Position numbers and translations under genes: made by a program
The notes under the pieces: generated by a model
Seen by the model: the letters and a program-made list of their open reading frames with translations, nothing else
What the model was told of the DNA's origin: nothing
Databases searched by the model: none
Assembly (NCBI GenBank): GCA_033980235.1
Contig: CM067067.1
Location: 10,193,901 to 10,257,900 of the forward strand
Direction: 5' to 3'
Source of the DNA: Diadema setosum
Lineage: Eukaryota > Echinodermata > Echinoidea > Diadematoida > Diadematidae
DNA length: 64,000 nt
Shown: positions 1 to 14,207 of the stretch, one piece after another
Position numbering within the stretch: the stretch's first letter is position 1
How the letters are laid out: each line of letters opens with the position of its first letter

Positions 1-409
1 ATCAAGATCAAACTTGTCGAGTGCGCATTGGGCCATCCGCGTCATGATGTGAGGAACTGAAACCCTAGAATCCAGGAACGGAGAGTCCCATTCGTCTACA
101 GGGACGGGTTCGCTTCCACGACTGGATGATCACCGGATACGTGTGATACCGTACGCCTCATCCGCTTGGCGCGAAAAACGGCCAGGAGGACGATAAATCT
201 TGCTCGCTTTGTCCTTGCAACGAACCCCTTTTCATCATTTTTACTTTCTTCTACATCTCCTTCTTCTCCTTTTTTTTTTTTTTTTGGGGGGGGGGTATTT
301 TTTCAAATCATACAGCTCATAAGACATTTGTCTGAGGACAATATGATTCCTGCCATATGCGACATGAGATTTACAGACCAGTTACAACATGCGCGCACCA
401 CTGTTCAAC

Positions 410-470
<61 letters not shown>

Positions 471-3400
471 ACACATACTCATGATCTCACTACCAAAAAA
501 TAATGATTATTATCTTCATGGATTGCTGTCCTATGACGTATGGCTCCGAACTGGAAAATGACCATAATAATTCTAGAACAGTGTGTTCCGTGAAGTTCTT
601 CAGGTTCTATGGACGCATACACACAGACGCAAACATACACACATACATGAATGAGACATAAAGCCCCCGGCATGATTTTGAAGTCTCTATAATTCTCCCC
701 GGAATATTTCAACCAATTGAAAAAGAAAACAACAACGAAATGCAGGTACGGTCAATCGGCATTCCTCGCATAAAGGTCTTGCGTCAGTGTTTGTTTTTAG
801 TTTTGAACAGTGTCTTTGCATTCAATCTCCATAGATATCAGTCACAAAGAACAACCCTACAATGGCCGACACTCCTTCGGTACCGCCACCCACCTTTTAA
901 CTAAGGAATGTCGTCTTTCCGCACACTCACACGGCTCGACGGACGCATGACAAATTAGACTTTGAGGTATCCACACAGGCTGAATAATTCAATTACTTTC
1001 ACCATTGCTCCTCACCTTCAATTTATAAAATGTTGTCGGAGATAACCCGATTAACATTTTGTTTCAGCTGGGATGCAATTAAGGGGGAGAAATCGTCGCT
1101 TAAAGACGCACCATCGCATGGCTGCGCTCAGCTGCGGCAAAACCCGTGAACCATCAAAACGTTGTCTTTATTATGCGTGCTAGTTACTCTCCGGGTTACC
1201 GAGTGTTATGATATGATTTCATGCGGCAAACAGCGAACAAATGGACCATTTATGGCAGAAAAATGGTTCATATTAAAATAAAAACAAAGCATTGCCCAAA
1301 CCCTTAAAGTATCGATGAGGATGTCTTTCCGTGACACAACCGGTAAGGGATCAAAACGTCTAATTGTCTGCGTACGTCATGGATGTCTCTACTTTGACCT
1401 TGATTTAGACCATAGACTTTTACAAATTTCTTGTTTGTTGTTAAGAAATGACACTAAGTTCTTTGAACGAGTTTGATGAATATCTGTACGACGACATTTT
1501 ATTTTCTCAGTTATCGTTTACACGGATTGACGCAAACATGGACAATATCAGCAGTTATACACCTGGCAATCCTTGGGAAAAAAAATCTGTGAAGTACAGA
1601 AGTCAGGAAACTCATCCACTGAAAGAAGCTCATCCGCTAAGAGGGATTAAGCCTTTTACCAGAATCAACCCAAACTATTTGGAATCTCCTCTAATCGCCT
1701 TAAAAACGAGCTAAACATTGAATTGAATCGACTATTGGAGGAAATGGACGTTTGACATATTTTTTCCACTTTTCAGGAAGTTCACCGGAAGCGTCATTGA
1801 CTGCGCTTGCGTAAGAGTCGGACATGCCGAAACGCGCGCAATACGGCAGAGTGGGAGACCTTGGACACAGTGCACTCACCGGCCACTTCCGGAACACTAT
1901 GACCATCGACATTTGACAGGGCTGGACAAGCAAGCAAGCATGACAGCCTCCTAAGAATCCCGACAAACTACGGACAGCTATATCTTTTACATGCACTCGA
2001 GCCCGAACGACATAGACAAGTGCTCACTGGCCATGGCATTACAATACGGTGTACCAAACCAAAGTCTTTCACGTTGTGAAGAAGGCAGTCCGAAGAAGAG
2101 AACTGTAAGGCATTGATTTTCTAGTCGCATTTTCGTCTCAGATGTGACAATTCCATCCGGTTTCCTTCCTCTTACATGTGATACTTTCTATCTGAAATGC
2201 ACACCCGTGCGCGGGCTTGTGGAGGCTTTACAGCTGACCTTTCGTCCTAACACGTCGACTGATTGCTCGAGAAAAAAAAAAAGCCTGAAATGGGACGGAA
2301 TATTTTTGTCAGAAAACGACTCCATAAGACAAGCAACCGATGTGGTGATCAATACGAGTTAGATGTCGCAAGAATCGACAAATCGGACGGCATCGTCAAC
2401 AATGCGAAAAGAGAGTTGCCCGATCTCCTTTCTCTCCCTCTCCCTTTCTCTCTCGATACCCCTTTCTCTTTCTTTCTGTTTCTCTTCGTATATAGTCGTC
2501 TCTCCGCAATCTCGTTCTTCGTAGACAAAAATCCTCACCACTATCCTCTCTCTGCGAAGAAGATATGTCTATTTGGCCTCATAAAAGTCAATAACAGAAA
2601 CTGGAGCAAGCTGGTAGAGTCCGTTTCGGCTTAACAAGAGGCAAGCGGTTCTAAACTGGGTATCACGCATTGCAGTCTGGAGGACAAGTACCTGATATTC
2701 ATATTCTACTCCTTACAAAAACAGAAAATTCTTTTGAAATAGTATCATGTTGATAATGCACTTTTCTATTTGCCTTTTAGTGTATCCAAATAAAATAAAA
2801 AACTAGAGTAAAAAAAAAAACAATGGCAATAGTAAACAATAACAGCTTGATACATGACTTGAATGGAGTTTACAGTTTGGAAATAAAAATCATGACAATT
2901 GTGATAAACATACATACGTATTGCGACGAGCTCTGCCATTTTTCGTGGCCCATAATGTTTCTGTCAACATCACGTGTAGTAGTGACGGCGCGAAAGGAAA
3001 AGAACAACTAGTATCCACCTGTAATTCAACTGGACACTGTTTTGGAAACAGTCGTCAGTAGTGCTTCATATTACATTCATTGGAAGGGCGTGAGTCAAGT
3101 GCTACGGAGTAACTTGCACCAGGGGTTCCTCCCGTTACCCTCCGGGTTGGTGCGGAACAGAGGAGGTCAACGTCGTCGAGCTTCCAGGTTTTTCCTACCA
3201 CCTGTTTTTTTCGCGTGATAAATTTGCCGTCTTCAAATTCCGAATGACTCCGATCAGTTCATCCGCCGGGCAGGACTTGACGCGGCAAACTGCCACAGTC
3301 AAAAGAAAGTCATTTCAGTATTATTACGTTGGATTCTTTGCTTGTTTGCTTTCCTTTTATAGGAGGATTTTACACAGCCCGAGATCAAGTATGGATAAAC

Positions 3401-4568
3401 ATATTCTATAAGCACATCGGACATTTAGCTGTGTTTAGCACTCTGAAGTCTAAAACTCGTGAGCGCATGCGTGAACTCATGACCTCGCGCGGTCCCCAGC
3501 TGATAGCAGCTTCAATCATGCTGAAAAGTGTCGCCACTTTATCATACACTGCGTGTCGCCTGAAATAATGATGTCTGTTGTACATGTAGTTCTTGGTGTT
3601 CAAATACAACGTACTAATACTGACACCATATGTGATCGTGACCTTTAACCTTACCACACTGGCTCTTGAGGATTGGTGCCGAGGGAGCGCTCGCAACTCT
3701 CTAAAATGTGTCTTTATTAGTTGACACTAAAGTGTGAAGTTGTCTACCTTTTCGTACTTCGAGTAAAGTACTGTATTGTATGCCTTTTTTTTCCTTACGG
3801 AGCCCTTGGATCGCCAAGCTTTTCTCGAATATTATTACTGTATGTTTATGGTCGTCGCCTTCCTCTCTCTCCCATTCTTTCTCTTGGTCTATCTCAAATG
3901 CGTTGCTATGAAAACAAAGCTCTTTCTTTCCATCGTGGACGGTGGTTTAGCGACGCCGGCTGTTCCCTTTTTTTCCTTGCCCTTCGCCTCACCGATACAA
4001 CCACAAAGCAACAACTCTGTAACAGACAGACTACCCATGACCTATACCAACCCTCTCCTCCGTCTACTCCTTCGGTCTCCCGCATCATTGTTTCATCCTC
4101 CGGATGAACATTCATGAATATTTGGAAATGCGTATTCGCGAGAAAGAAAAAGAAATATGTATCCCTTCGACTCATTTGTAAAAGGATATTAACTTTGGCA
4201 TTCCCGAGTATTATGTTCTACTGCGACAAACATGCGATGTAAATTCATGCTATGGCATTCCGCCGAGGGGAGAATTTGCTTTTCATGACATTTTACGATA
4301 CTATTGCCATAATTTGACATATTGCTTGGTTGTACTTGTAAATCCCTGCTGCAAATATTAAATAGCATTGGACTAAAGTAAGCCGCGTATTGTTTTTACG
4401 GGATTTTCTTAGCTTCTGTTTTTATTTGTTTTTGTGTTTTTTTTATTTCTGGCATAAGTCTAACTTTGTTTTTCATAAGTGTGTGTGTGTGTGTAAAACT
4501 ATAAAGATAACTCATCTGTTTTCCACGTATTCATCGAAGTGAATAGGTGCTAGAGCCACACTGATCCA
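1..4568. other. Non-coding stretch, no supported gene
   Basis: I see no recognisable protein or RNA gene here. It holds a T-run followed directly by a G-run (270-295), a CA microsatellite (412-464), a CT-rich tract near 2425-2485, several short A-runs and a short GT tract near 4480. The best open frame, 1448-1714 on the plus strand (88 codons), matches no family I know, has no clear splice sites and is treated as chance. The sequence could be intergenic, or distal intron of the minus-strand receptor gene whose first coding exon lies at 22.1-22.9 kb. Confidence 0.6.
412..464. repeat. (CA)n microsatellite
   Basis: An almost pure CA dinucleotide run, followed by an interrupted tail of acatacac units to about 480. 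It produces the low-complexity TH-repeat open frame on the plus strand, which is not a gene. Confidence 0.95.
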
Positions 4569-5758
4569 CTTTTTTGTTTTTCAATGATATTTTATTGATT
4601 TCATTCAAATTAATCATAAATCAACCCATTCTGGGTGTAACATGAACATAAAAACCGTACAAATGCCATTCAAAAGACAAATCCATTACCAACTTATACT
4701 GCCCATCATCTCCCTTCAAACATAACAACTGGATTATAAATCAATCCTACTGACCATTTCTTCACAAGAAAGTATTGACATGTACACAAAGAAAATGTAT
4801 ATATATTTATCTTTGACTATGGTATACTTATACTGCCAATCATCTCTCTTCAACATAACAACTCGATTATAAATCGAGTATGTAAGGGTATATATATATA
4901 TATATATACAAGGGTATATGCATAAAAAAGCAACAAAAATACGTTATACAAAACTAGAATGAAATCATTTCATTGAAATCAAATCCCCATCCCCACCAAC
5001 CCCGATACACTCAAACCTATCCCACACCCCCACTACAACCCCAAACACATACATCCACAACCACCACACACATACACCCCAAACATCAACACACATATAT
5101 TATACACCAACACCAAAAACGCACATACACACATACACCCCCCACACAAAACACACCCGAAGCGATACCACCTTCCTTCCTAATGAAAACGACTTCCAAA
5201 TTCAGAAACATTTTCCCATTTCAGCAAATGTAATCCCAACTTATTTCTTTTTATAGCAATTTCTTTTTCTTCATCCCGAAAACTTATTATTCTTTTACAA
5301 ATTTCTTCCAAAGTAGGAATTTTTCCCTCCGACCTAGATCTAAAAATGATATATTTCAAAATAAAAATTATTGTATTATAAAATTTTACTTTTGGATCCC
5401 TTCCCGTAACACCAAAATGAACGTCTCTCCACTCTATATTTCGAAGATCTGCATTCTCAAACCTATCTATCACTTCCTGCCACAAATTCTTAACATACAC
5501 ACAATCCCAAAATAAATGTTTATATGTTTCTACCGATTGCTCACAAAAAGAACACCGGTTATTTGCAACGAAACCAAACTCAAAAAGATTTTCCTTTGTA
5601 TAAACAACTCCATGTAATAATTTATACTGAAATTCCCTAAGTTTTGTTAGAAGTGTTGTCATTCTTGGTCTTAAAAATATATGTGTAATTTCCTTTTTCG
5701 AAAACAAATAATCATTTTGGCCATCTTTCATTCGTAAAACATACAATTGCTGTAAATT
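4569..5758 (-). mobile_element. 5'-truncated L1/Tx1-like LINE, 3' end
   Basis: On the minus strand this holds the C-terminal end of a LINE reverse-transcriptase ORF, then a G/T-rich 3' untranslated region, then a polyadenylation-type AATAAA followed by an A-rich tail (seen on the plus strand as ttttttgttttt at about 4570-4582). The 5' end breaks off where a CA microsatellite begins (about 5759), as expected from incomplete target-primed reverse transcription. The 3' untranslated part has an internal direct duplication of about 55 bp (copies near 4691 and 4828). Clade assignment to L1/Tx1 rests on the protein tail and is inference. I found no convincing target-site duplication. Confidence 0.7.
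5180..5758 (-). pseudogene. LINE ORF2 C-terminal fragment with zf-RVT domain
   Basis: About 190 codons are open on the minus strand, ending in a stop at 5180-5182. The protein contains LREFQYKLLHGVVYT, then FVANNRCSFCEQSVETYKHL and FWDCVYVKNLW. This is the pattern of the zinc-binding region (zf-RVT) downstream of the reverse transcriptase in L1/Tx1-type LINEs: CxxC, then H and C, with the FQYKLLH and HLFWDC blocks. The endonuclease and catalytic RT motifs are absent, so this is a dead fragment, although no stop or frameshift interrupts the remaining part. The upstream VCVCVC residues are translated microsatellite, not protein. Confidence 0.75.
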
Positions 5759-6234
5759 TGCTGTAAAATCCACACACACACGAACGCACACACACACACA
5801 CACACACACACACGTCTGCACACGCGCACGCTCACAAAGGAAAGACAGAGAATCACTCTGATTATCTCAACACTGAAGAATACAATTCGCAAATAAATCC
5901 ATAATATATATGCAGTGCACTTGTGCCTCGTTGAACCCTTCGTGCTGGCCACTAAATCACCCAACATGGACGATCCGGCTCCCGTTTCGTACAGCATGCC
6001 CGCTGTGTGAATATATGCATGATTCTCATCGGCCCAAAACGTTTTACCCTTGTCGCATTTTATAATCATAATCTGACATACTGCACTGCCCTCCTCAACA
6101 CTGTAGACATCATGGACAGGGAGATGGTCTAGCAGCTTCTTTGGACTTCACGTGAACAGTGTGTGCGTGTCTTTCACGACAATTCGGTCTCCTTGACGAC
6201 ACGGACAGACAGACAGATGATAGGTAGACAGAAG

Positions 6235-6288
<54 letters not shown>

Positions 6289-6493
6289 AAGATGTAAGAT
6301 AGATATGTATCCATACTGACACGTACATAAGTATTAACTTATTTAGATAGACAGGCAGATAGATGAATAGACAGCTATGATACATACATACATACAGACA
6401 GGGAGACAGACAGACATACGCAAATATTTGAATTGACAGACACACACCTGCAGACTGACAGAAATACAGATAGACAGACAGACGACTATAAAG

Positions 6494-6559
<66 letters not shown>

Positions 6560-6605
6560 TATGAAGATAATGAGGACAATGAATGATGTTATTTAGAGAT
6601 ATCAG

Positions 6606-6657
<52 letters not shown>

Positions 6658-6834
6658 GATAATAGAGACGGGTACGAAGACTACATCTTCGACTTTGTGC
6701 AGGTTGCCAGCAATTTTTTGCGTGATATCCTCAGAAAGTCAGTAAAACATAAGACTAAAGAGAGAAGAAAATGACATCTTTATAAGCCTGTTTGCTGGCA
6801 ACCTGCACATATGCGTTGATCCGAGACCAGTGGA
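5759..6834. repeat. Microsatellite cluster (CA, GATA, TA, GA)
   Basis: Four simple repeats lie within about 1 kb: CA (5771-5813), GATA (6236-6290, with imperfect GACA/GATA units on both sides), a TA run (6496-6555) and a GA run (6608-6654). No gene is visible between them. Open frames rich in YLSIYLSI or VCVCV are translations of these repeats. Confidence 0.9.
6697..6808. repeat. Perfect 17-bp inverted repeat, small foldback
   Basis: GTGCAGGTTGCCAGCAA at 6697-6713 is repeated as its exact reverse complement at 6792-6808, with 78 bp between. The arms could be terminal inverted repeats of a very small non-autonomous element or a cruciform-forming site. No target duplication is obvious. Confidence 0.7.
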
Positions 6835-7137
6835 GGGTGTTTTATAAAGAAACCAAGCCGATATTAAAAGTTAAGATCTACTTAAAATTACAGTATGCTG
6901 TGTGTGTCTTCCATGTTGTCTTCCTAATAAGATGAAAATTCGGGAGAGTTTTTTTTTTTTTTCCTTATGCAGCCATTTACAAGATATTGAAAGTGACAAA
7001 GGATTTTTTCTGTAAATATCAATAACAGTGTGGATGATGAAAGGCTAATGAAATGAACAGGGGGACCAGTGGTATACCATAATTTTAAGTCGATCATAAA
7101 TTTTAAGATCGACTTAGTTTCTTTGTGAAACACCCCC
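6835..7137. mobile_element. MITE-like element with long imperfect TIRs
   Basis: The left end reads ggGTGTTTtataAAGAAACc and continues through about 55 bp of AAGT/TTAAA-rich sequence. The right end (about 7078-7137) is its reverse complement with scattered mismatches, ending ctttgtgaaacaccccc. The structure, about 300 bp with imperfect terminal inverted repeats and no coding capacity, fits a palindromic non-autonomous DNA transposon. I could not define a target-site duplication, so the outer limits may be off by several bases. Confidence 0.6.
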
Positions 7138-8413
7138 AGAAGTGATAAAAACGCACAGTTAAGGGACAACCGATTTAGAACGCATTTGAGAGAAATTTTC
7201 TGAAGAGAGTGCTTCGTCCATTACAAACTCCATGCCCACGATGTATGCTAAGAGTCTGTGAGTGAGTGAGTGAGTGAGCGTTTGAATGAGTGATGGTAGA
7301 GACGATAGTCGGCGATTTTAGCCTTTTTATTTCATCCCTCGAATAAGCGCCGAAAAGAAAGTGATAGATAGTACTAACGAAAGGGCGGGTCGTCGTGGGA
7401 ATAGAAACCAACCCGGTTAGGATTTCGGGAGTTCGAGGGGGGATGGATGGCGGGGGAGGTGCAACTCTTACCCCTCTCCAGGGAGATACCCCGTCCTATT
7501 GTCTCCGAGCATGCATCGATGAAAATGAATCTGATTCCGTGGCGACGCTTATACCTGCCCACTCGGAATCAAATTTGCCCTGGCAAATTGAAGGCAATTT
7601 TCCTTCTGAAACAGGCCCGGCGTCCCAACGGAGGAGCCGAGAAATTTCCGACGGGAATCGACAGGAGATAGGCGCGAGGTATTTTATGCAAAGGGAACAT
7701 CAGGAAAGATATATCTGATAATCGGCTGATTCCCGAGCGGAGGAATACTTGAAGAAAAGTATTGACCTGAAAGAGGCGTGGACGGACGAGCAATGTGAAG
7801 GTCACGAATATCCCCGCGAAAATTGGTCTCTCGATCACATCTTATTTTGCGTCCTTTTTTTAAAACAAAATTGTTCTGATAAAGAGTCCAGAATCACCAC
7901 GCTGCATTTCTAATCAGAAACGACTAGTTTAAGCCATCTATCATCCGACTGGTCTTACACAAACCCGAGATGAAGCGAACTTCGCCCACCCTTTAAAGGA
8001 AATCAGAAGAAGAAGAAAAAGGGGACATCAACGCGTCATCCATCTTTCTCAACTTCTTATCGAGCGGCAAGTCCAGCTTGTCCAGCTTTCCTTTCGATTT
8101 TTAGAAATCGAAATGATAAATGGCACATTTTTGTGAACTGGGGCACGGGCGCCTAAATGAAAGAAAGAGATTCCATTTAATCTCGGTGATAAAAAAATGC
8201 AGCAAAAATCTTTTTCTTCTTTTCCTCCTCCCCCATTTATATATATATATATATATATATTATGTTCTTTTGTTTGGCAGCTTGGCAGCTTTCATGAATT
8301 TGACCCAAAACCAATCTACTTCATTTTTCATCAAAGTCTTCACGAGACCAAGCCTATAAATATTTTTCTAGCGCTGCACTTCTAGGACTCAACACAACTC
8401 TATCATGTTTTTC

Positions 8414-8452
<39 letters not shown>

Positions 8453-9770
8453 TGTCTCTTGCAGAGAAAGATGTAATGTAATCAAAATAATGGGCATCAA
8501 CCATGCCCAGTTTATTCAGATAAGATGCATTGTGCTTCCGATTTTGAAATTAGCATTCAAATCCTCTTTTGGCAAACGCGTAATTTAATTGGGTGATCAC
8601 GATAACATGCAGGTGACATTATGCAGTTACACACGATGCCAAAGCTTGTACACCGAAATCACGATATGAGTGACATCAGAAGAAAGATAAGTAAGGTTGC
8701 GGGGAGGGGGGGGGGGGCAATAATGCGAGTGCGAGGGGTAAATGTCCTTCTCTATAGGACCAGTTACATTAAACTCATATCAGTTTCATTTATAGGAGTT
8801 TTCAAATGTGACAAGTGCTGCTCTGAATCCACTCTACAGACTGTAACCTCACTGGGATTGTCATAATGACTGGCTATCGAGAGCAGAAGAGAGACGGAGT
8901 CATATCATACGAGCAGAGAGTGAGAGAGAGAGAGAGTCATCGCTATGGTCTCTGGTACATTATCGACACCTGATTCAATACATCACGTGACCCTCAAGCG
9001 GGTTATCAGCATCGACTTGTCAAGATACATACACAATGACAAGAAAGCGGCCACCTTGAGCGGGTGAAACATGGTTATCGACTTTTTCTACAAACACAGC
9101 TTTATGTCAAACATTTCCAGTCCATTTTGCCGAGACACTTTTTCAGCAGTTACGCGTAATTGCATCCTGCCAAGTAAGTAGTTCGGTGCATACGACGGAC
9201 TAATCTACGAGCACTCACAAAGTCGCAAGAGGTGCTTATATCCATTGTGCACACACATCGAACCTAATTGCAAATGGATTCTGTGTATGAGTATATTATG
9301 TGTTTGTTTGTTTGAATTATACACACAGGGAGCCGATAAGACATCGCCTTACCGGCCTGATCGTCATCTCTGTGATCAATTATTACGTAATTGCCGACTT
9401 CTGAACATGAATAGGTAATTCAACAGGTTGTAGACCCGAATGGTGCAATGTACAGGTAGTCGTCCTCATTTGGGGGATGGGGTGGGGAGGACTCGTGGCG
9501 GTCTTTTGGGGAAAAAATGTGCGCGTCGTATGCCCTTAAAAAGTCGTAGGTTCACCAAGTTATAAGTTTCAGATTAAAGTCATTGCGCGACATAAACAGC
9601 TCCTGTATGTTTGAAAAAAAAAAAAAACGACATCTCACATCAAAACGAAAAGAAATGCTTTCACGTCTTTAAAAAAAAAAGAAAAGAAATGATGCGAACC
9701 ATAGTGTGATACGTCCACCACCAACACCAACAATTATTAATGTCACCTTTACACACTAATTCAAAGAGGA

Positions 9771-9810
<40 letters not shown>

Positions 9811-12800
9811 CAAAATAGCGTTAAAACCTTTGAAGTGTCTTAAATGATGAGGGCATGCCCGTAACAACTCTTTCACATAATCATTACGACCGTCTCTCTA
9901 TTATGTGTCGAATGGGGCGCCTGGTAAGTGTGTGCAACGCTTGAAGGACACACTTTCTCGATGACTTTTAATGCGATCATTATTGGTGCTCACCCCTCTA
10001 TGAAGTGGTGTGGCTTCGGTGGATTGCTCTTCAAAACCTTACTACAAAATGATAAAGGTAAAAGAAGGCATCGCGTGCGGAGAGCTACTAGGTAGAAATG
10101 GCCGAGTGCGTATATTTTTAGGTGGAGACGTGGTGGGAGAGAGCGGGGACGAAAGAGGGTTCGGACCAGGTCGAGGTGGGGTGGGGTTGGTAGGCGTGCA
10201 GATCGTGGTATGGCTGTGCTTGTTTTCTTTTCGCGCCAAATCAAAAGGGGGTAAATGCGGACCAGTGTTATCATATCGCAAACTCAGTTATGACAGGGTA
10301 AACAAGCATATGACGATGAGACACGCAACAGCTGAGCAGCAATAAACGGGACGGGGGGGGGGGGGGACCTGAGTATATGCCGTGAAATACTTGAGGGAGT
10401 CACATTGATTTTTTCTTCTTCGCTAGAATGACAGCGAAAATTAAAATAAGCTGGTGTTTATCAATTCATATTTCATTGGGATCATACAATATGGGCGAGT
10501 AAGAGGGGGAAGGACGACGGGGGAGGGGTGCAATCCGCTTAAGATGAATGTTGTAGCAGTTGTTGCTTTGGGGTTTTATGGGATGTTTTTTAAGGAAGGA
10601 AATGACCCGGCATTTCATCGCTAGCATCAACGGGAAAAAAAAAAATCATCACTTATAGAACGATCGACTGACTGAAATTTCTACTTGTGAGGGATATGGA
10701 TTTCATTTTGAAACACACCTGCTACTAGTATCTGGACAGAGAGAAGGAAAAAAAAAACCACGAAAGTAGAAGACAGAACGCTGTGATATGGTATGGGCCA
10801 GAGGACACGTCGGATGTACGTAGTGTAGCTGCATTCTATACATAACAAGTGTATGGCGGGGGAATGTAATAGCGTTTCGGTGTTTTTTGTTTTGTTTTGT
10901 TTTGTTTTTTTATTGTAGTCTATATCGTGCAAAATAGCTGTTGGGTATACACATCGTATGCATGGTTGTATCCTTTTAAGGTTGAACCATTTTTTCCTGT
11001 GCTGTGGCTGTTTTAATTTTATGCGAATTTCATGGGGGGAAGAAAAGGTGAAGAGTAAACTCTACAAGCATGATTTTCCCTCAAAATTTTGGATTTAGTT
11101 TGATCAGTTCTCTTTTGAAGAAAATGCAATATAAAACTGTGCTTATATTTTACGTCTAACTCTCGTCTTTTATCACAGAGACAAAGAATCAACAGTGTTT
11201 TTGTTGTTCTTTTTTCTTATCAACAACATCACATTGTCAGGATCATCTATGAACAAAATGTCAGCTAATTAGAGAAATACATGTATCTATCGTTTGATAA
11301 CACACACGTGATTTTGCTGACAAATTGGACATGTAACTTCTTCACCCATGTATAAAGCTGACTACATTGTACGAGCTAACACGGCAATCGTATTGGAGGA
11401 TATGCAAATCTTTTCCCGGCGACTTATTTCTGTACGATTTGCTCACGCATTAGATTCATCCTCCAAGAAATACAACCCTGCGATCAATTCTTGGCAAAAA
11501 AAAAAAAATACATCTAATGGCGTAAGAAAATCAACGACAGGTCACATCAGAAACAGAATATAACCGTGGGCGCCGTTGCATTTCGTTAAAATATTCATAC
11601 GTTATTTGAATAACTGCAGTCTCAAAGGGCAAATGAAGATTTCATTCTGCGCGTTCCGTTCTTCCCAAGATCGGGATTAACTGCGGGATGTTTGTTCGTC
11701 TCTCGGATTTTTTAATGCCGACTCGAGGACTTTTTTTTTTCTAAAAGAGGAAATCGCCGATCTCCGCAGATTCGCCTCCTTCCTTTGACGAATGCAGTGT
11801 GTAATCTCCGTCCCTGCCAGACGCGTAACACTTCAAAACTATGGCCGCGGGACAAGAATAAAAGATGGGCCAAATGAAGAAAAAAAAAGCCCTCCCTTGC
11901 ATCAGAGGAAGTCTGATAAGATGCAGCTCCTGTCTTCCAAATGAATCTCAAGGACTTTTCATATGATCGATTTAGGCCTTGTTCGCCAACTGCCGTCGGA
12001 ATAGACACCAAAATATACGGGGAACGCCGGTGGAGGAAGAATCCCCTTTGTTTACCATCAGCAGAAACTATAATATACGGGGAATGTCCGAGGAATAACC
12101 CCCACTGCTTTACTATACCATACACCCTTGAACATCGTGTTTGATCATGAGGCTTTGCTTTTATTGTCCAGTGATGAAATTTGGGTACTCTTTGCAATTT
12201 TTGTCCTGGGTCACATACACTCTGATTAAGATACATTGTCGCTTATACCGTCGAAATTTAGGCTACATGTGACACTTCATGGCCAACCAGTTTCAAATTG
12301 AGCTAAATCAGATGATTGATAAATTAATTGATTGGATTGATTTATTACCTTTAAATACAATGAGTGTGTATCATAAATATATTGGTATTATCCTTAAGGT
12401 ACACGCATAAAAGAGAGAGAGAGAAAAAAAAGTGGTGGTCGTCGGGGAAATCAGAGGTGTGGTCCCACTTAAAATCCAATGATAATGTCAACTTCAGTTT
12501 CCCATAGAATAATAATGTATTGTTGTAAAAATATTGTTATTTCTATTATGTTGTTATGTCTTTCAGATGTTCTCCTTTGTTACTGTTGTTAGCTTCAACA
12601 AATTTATGATGTACTACATATCTCCGTGCAGCGTGCAATGACTGTATATCATTCTCTAATACTACATTATCCTTACCAAAAATATATTGCTTCTCCCCAA
12701 CGTGGAATATACAGAGTGCAAGTTTATTGCGGTTAATTGAAGGCAAATGATATACCTCGGCAGTCCAGCATGCTTTATTTTCTTTCAGTGTCCTTGGACA

Positions 12801-14160
12801 ACGGTCTCGGGCAAGCGAGAGTAATTAGTCCCGGATTGCATACACGTTGGAGGTCATCACTAATCAGTTCTCTGGCAAAATGCGAGACAACATTTTCCAT
12901 GGCATTACGCCACCATGCGCACGGCAGTCAGCTTGGTGAGCGCCCATCGGCCATCTCGCTGAACTATAAGCAGGTTGAATGCAGAGCTAGAATCTGCTAA
13001 AAAGTCGGTATTACTGCATGATGTGACTCGATCGACCTTGACTCGTTGCGCCGCAAAGGTTCCATCCCGTTGATCAGAGCAAACTTTGTCTCCTCTAATG
13101 ACACGGTACTTTTACATCAGCCTTAGATGAGAGCATTCGGAAGAGATGTGTGTGGGTACAGGTGCTGAAGGGTGATTTGTTTGACGATTCATGCATCATT
13201 ATCAGTCTAAGTACATATGTATTATCATTTTTACCTCTGGGGCGCCTCTGCTGGGTCGTGTGAGTTGAGGGGTCAGGTCTCTCGCAGCTCCCGCGTGGCA
13301 CACACATCACAGATATAGATGGATGACCGGGATAAGAGACTGGGAAAGTGACAGGCTGATTCCACCCACGTTGTATTGCTTCAACCATGGAGCTACAACA
13401 CACCAGCAAGCCCACGACCAGGTACACGATGTATCACGTGCGAATAGGGTTAGCTCGGCAAGTGTGAAAATGATGCGAGACCTGTCTCTGATAGTGATAC
13501 CCCTGAGTGGAACTCGCTAGCGCTGGTGGGTGGTTTGATTGGCGATTGATTCATCCCGTTGTCGGTGGCCGTGCCATGACACGCTTCGGCAATCGCCAAC
13601 CACGTACCGAGGTACGTAACGAAAGCCAGCCGACGAGCATCTAATCATGCCAGACCTATACAGTCATCTCCCTTTCAGTCGCAATCCAATAGGACACATC
13701 AAAAGAGACTCCAATCAGACGACATGTGGCTTAACGTAAGAAGATTATGGCGGCCAAACTGACACGGCTCACACGAACAGTTGACATTGAAATCTTCGTT
13801 GTAGTCCTTGGCTTATCGACTGCTACAATAAATGCAATTGCCTCAATTTCAGCACGGAATAGAAACGTGTGAGGAGGTATATATTATTGTCATGAGAGAG
13901 AACGAAATCAATGGCAGATCCATTCTGCGCGTGTGTGATATAGAAGAGTGAGGGTGAAGTATTTTGGTAGATTTGTCACAAGATATAGTTCTGGGAATTC
14001 TATGAGTTCTCTTTTTGAGTTGGATTAATAAAGATTTAGCAACAAAAATACTTATATGCAGTGATAGCTGAGAACAATGGCTATGTTACAAGGATGAATT
14101 ACGCAATCATCTGAAGAAAAAAAAAACAATTAGACGTATATGTATGTATATGTATATGTG

Positions 14161-14207
<47 letters not shown>

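Noticed and set aside
1448..1714. 88-codon open frame on the plus strand with protein-like composition
   Set aside because: I recognise no domain and see no splice or promoter evidence; length is within chance expectation.
11712..12236. 174-codon open frame on the minus strand
   Set aside because: No family resemblance, homopolymer-derived FFFL and KKK stretches, and no splice or translation context. A weak internal repeat (SPYIIVS / SPYILVS, about 61-nt spacing) is all that stands out.
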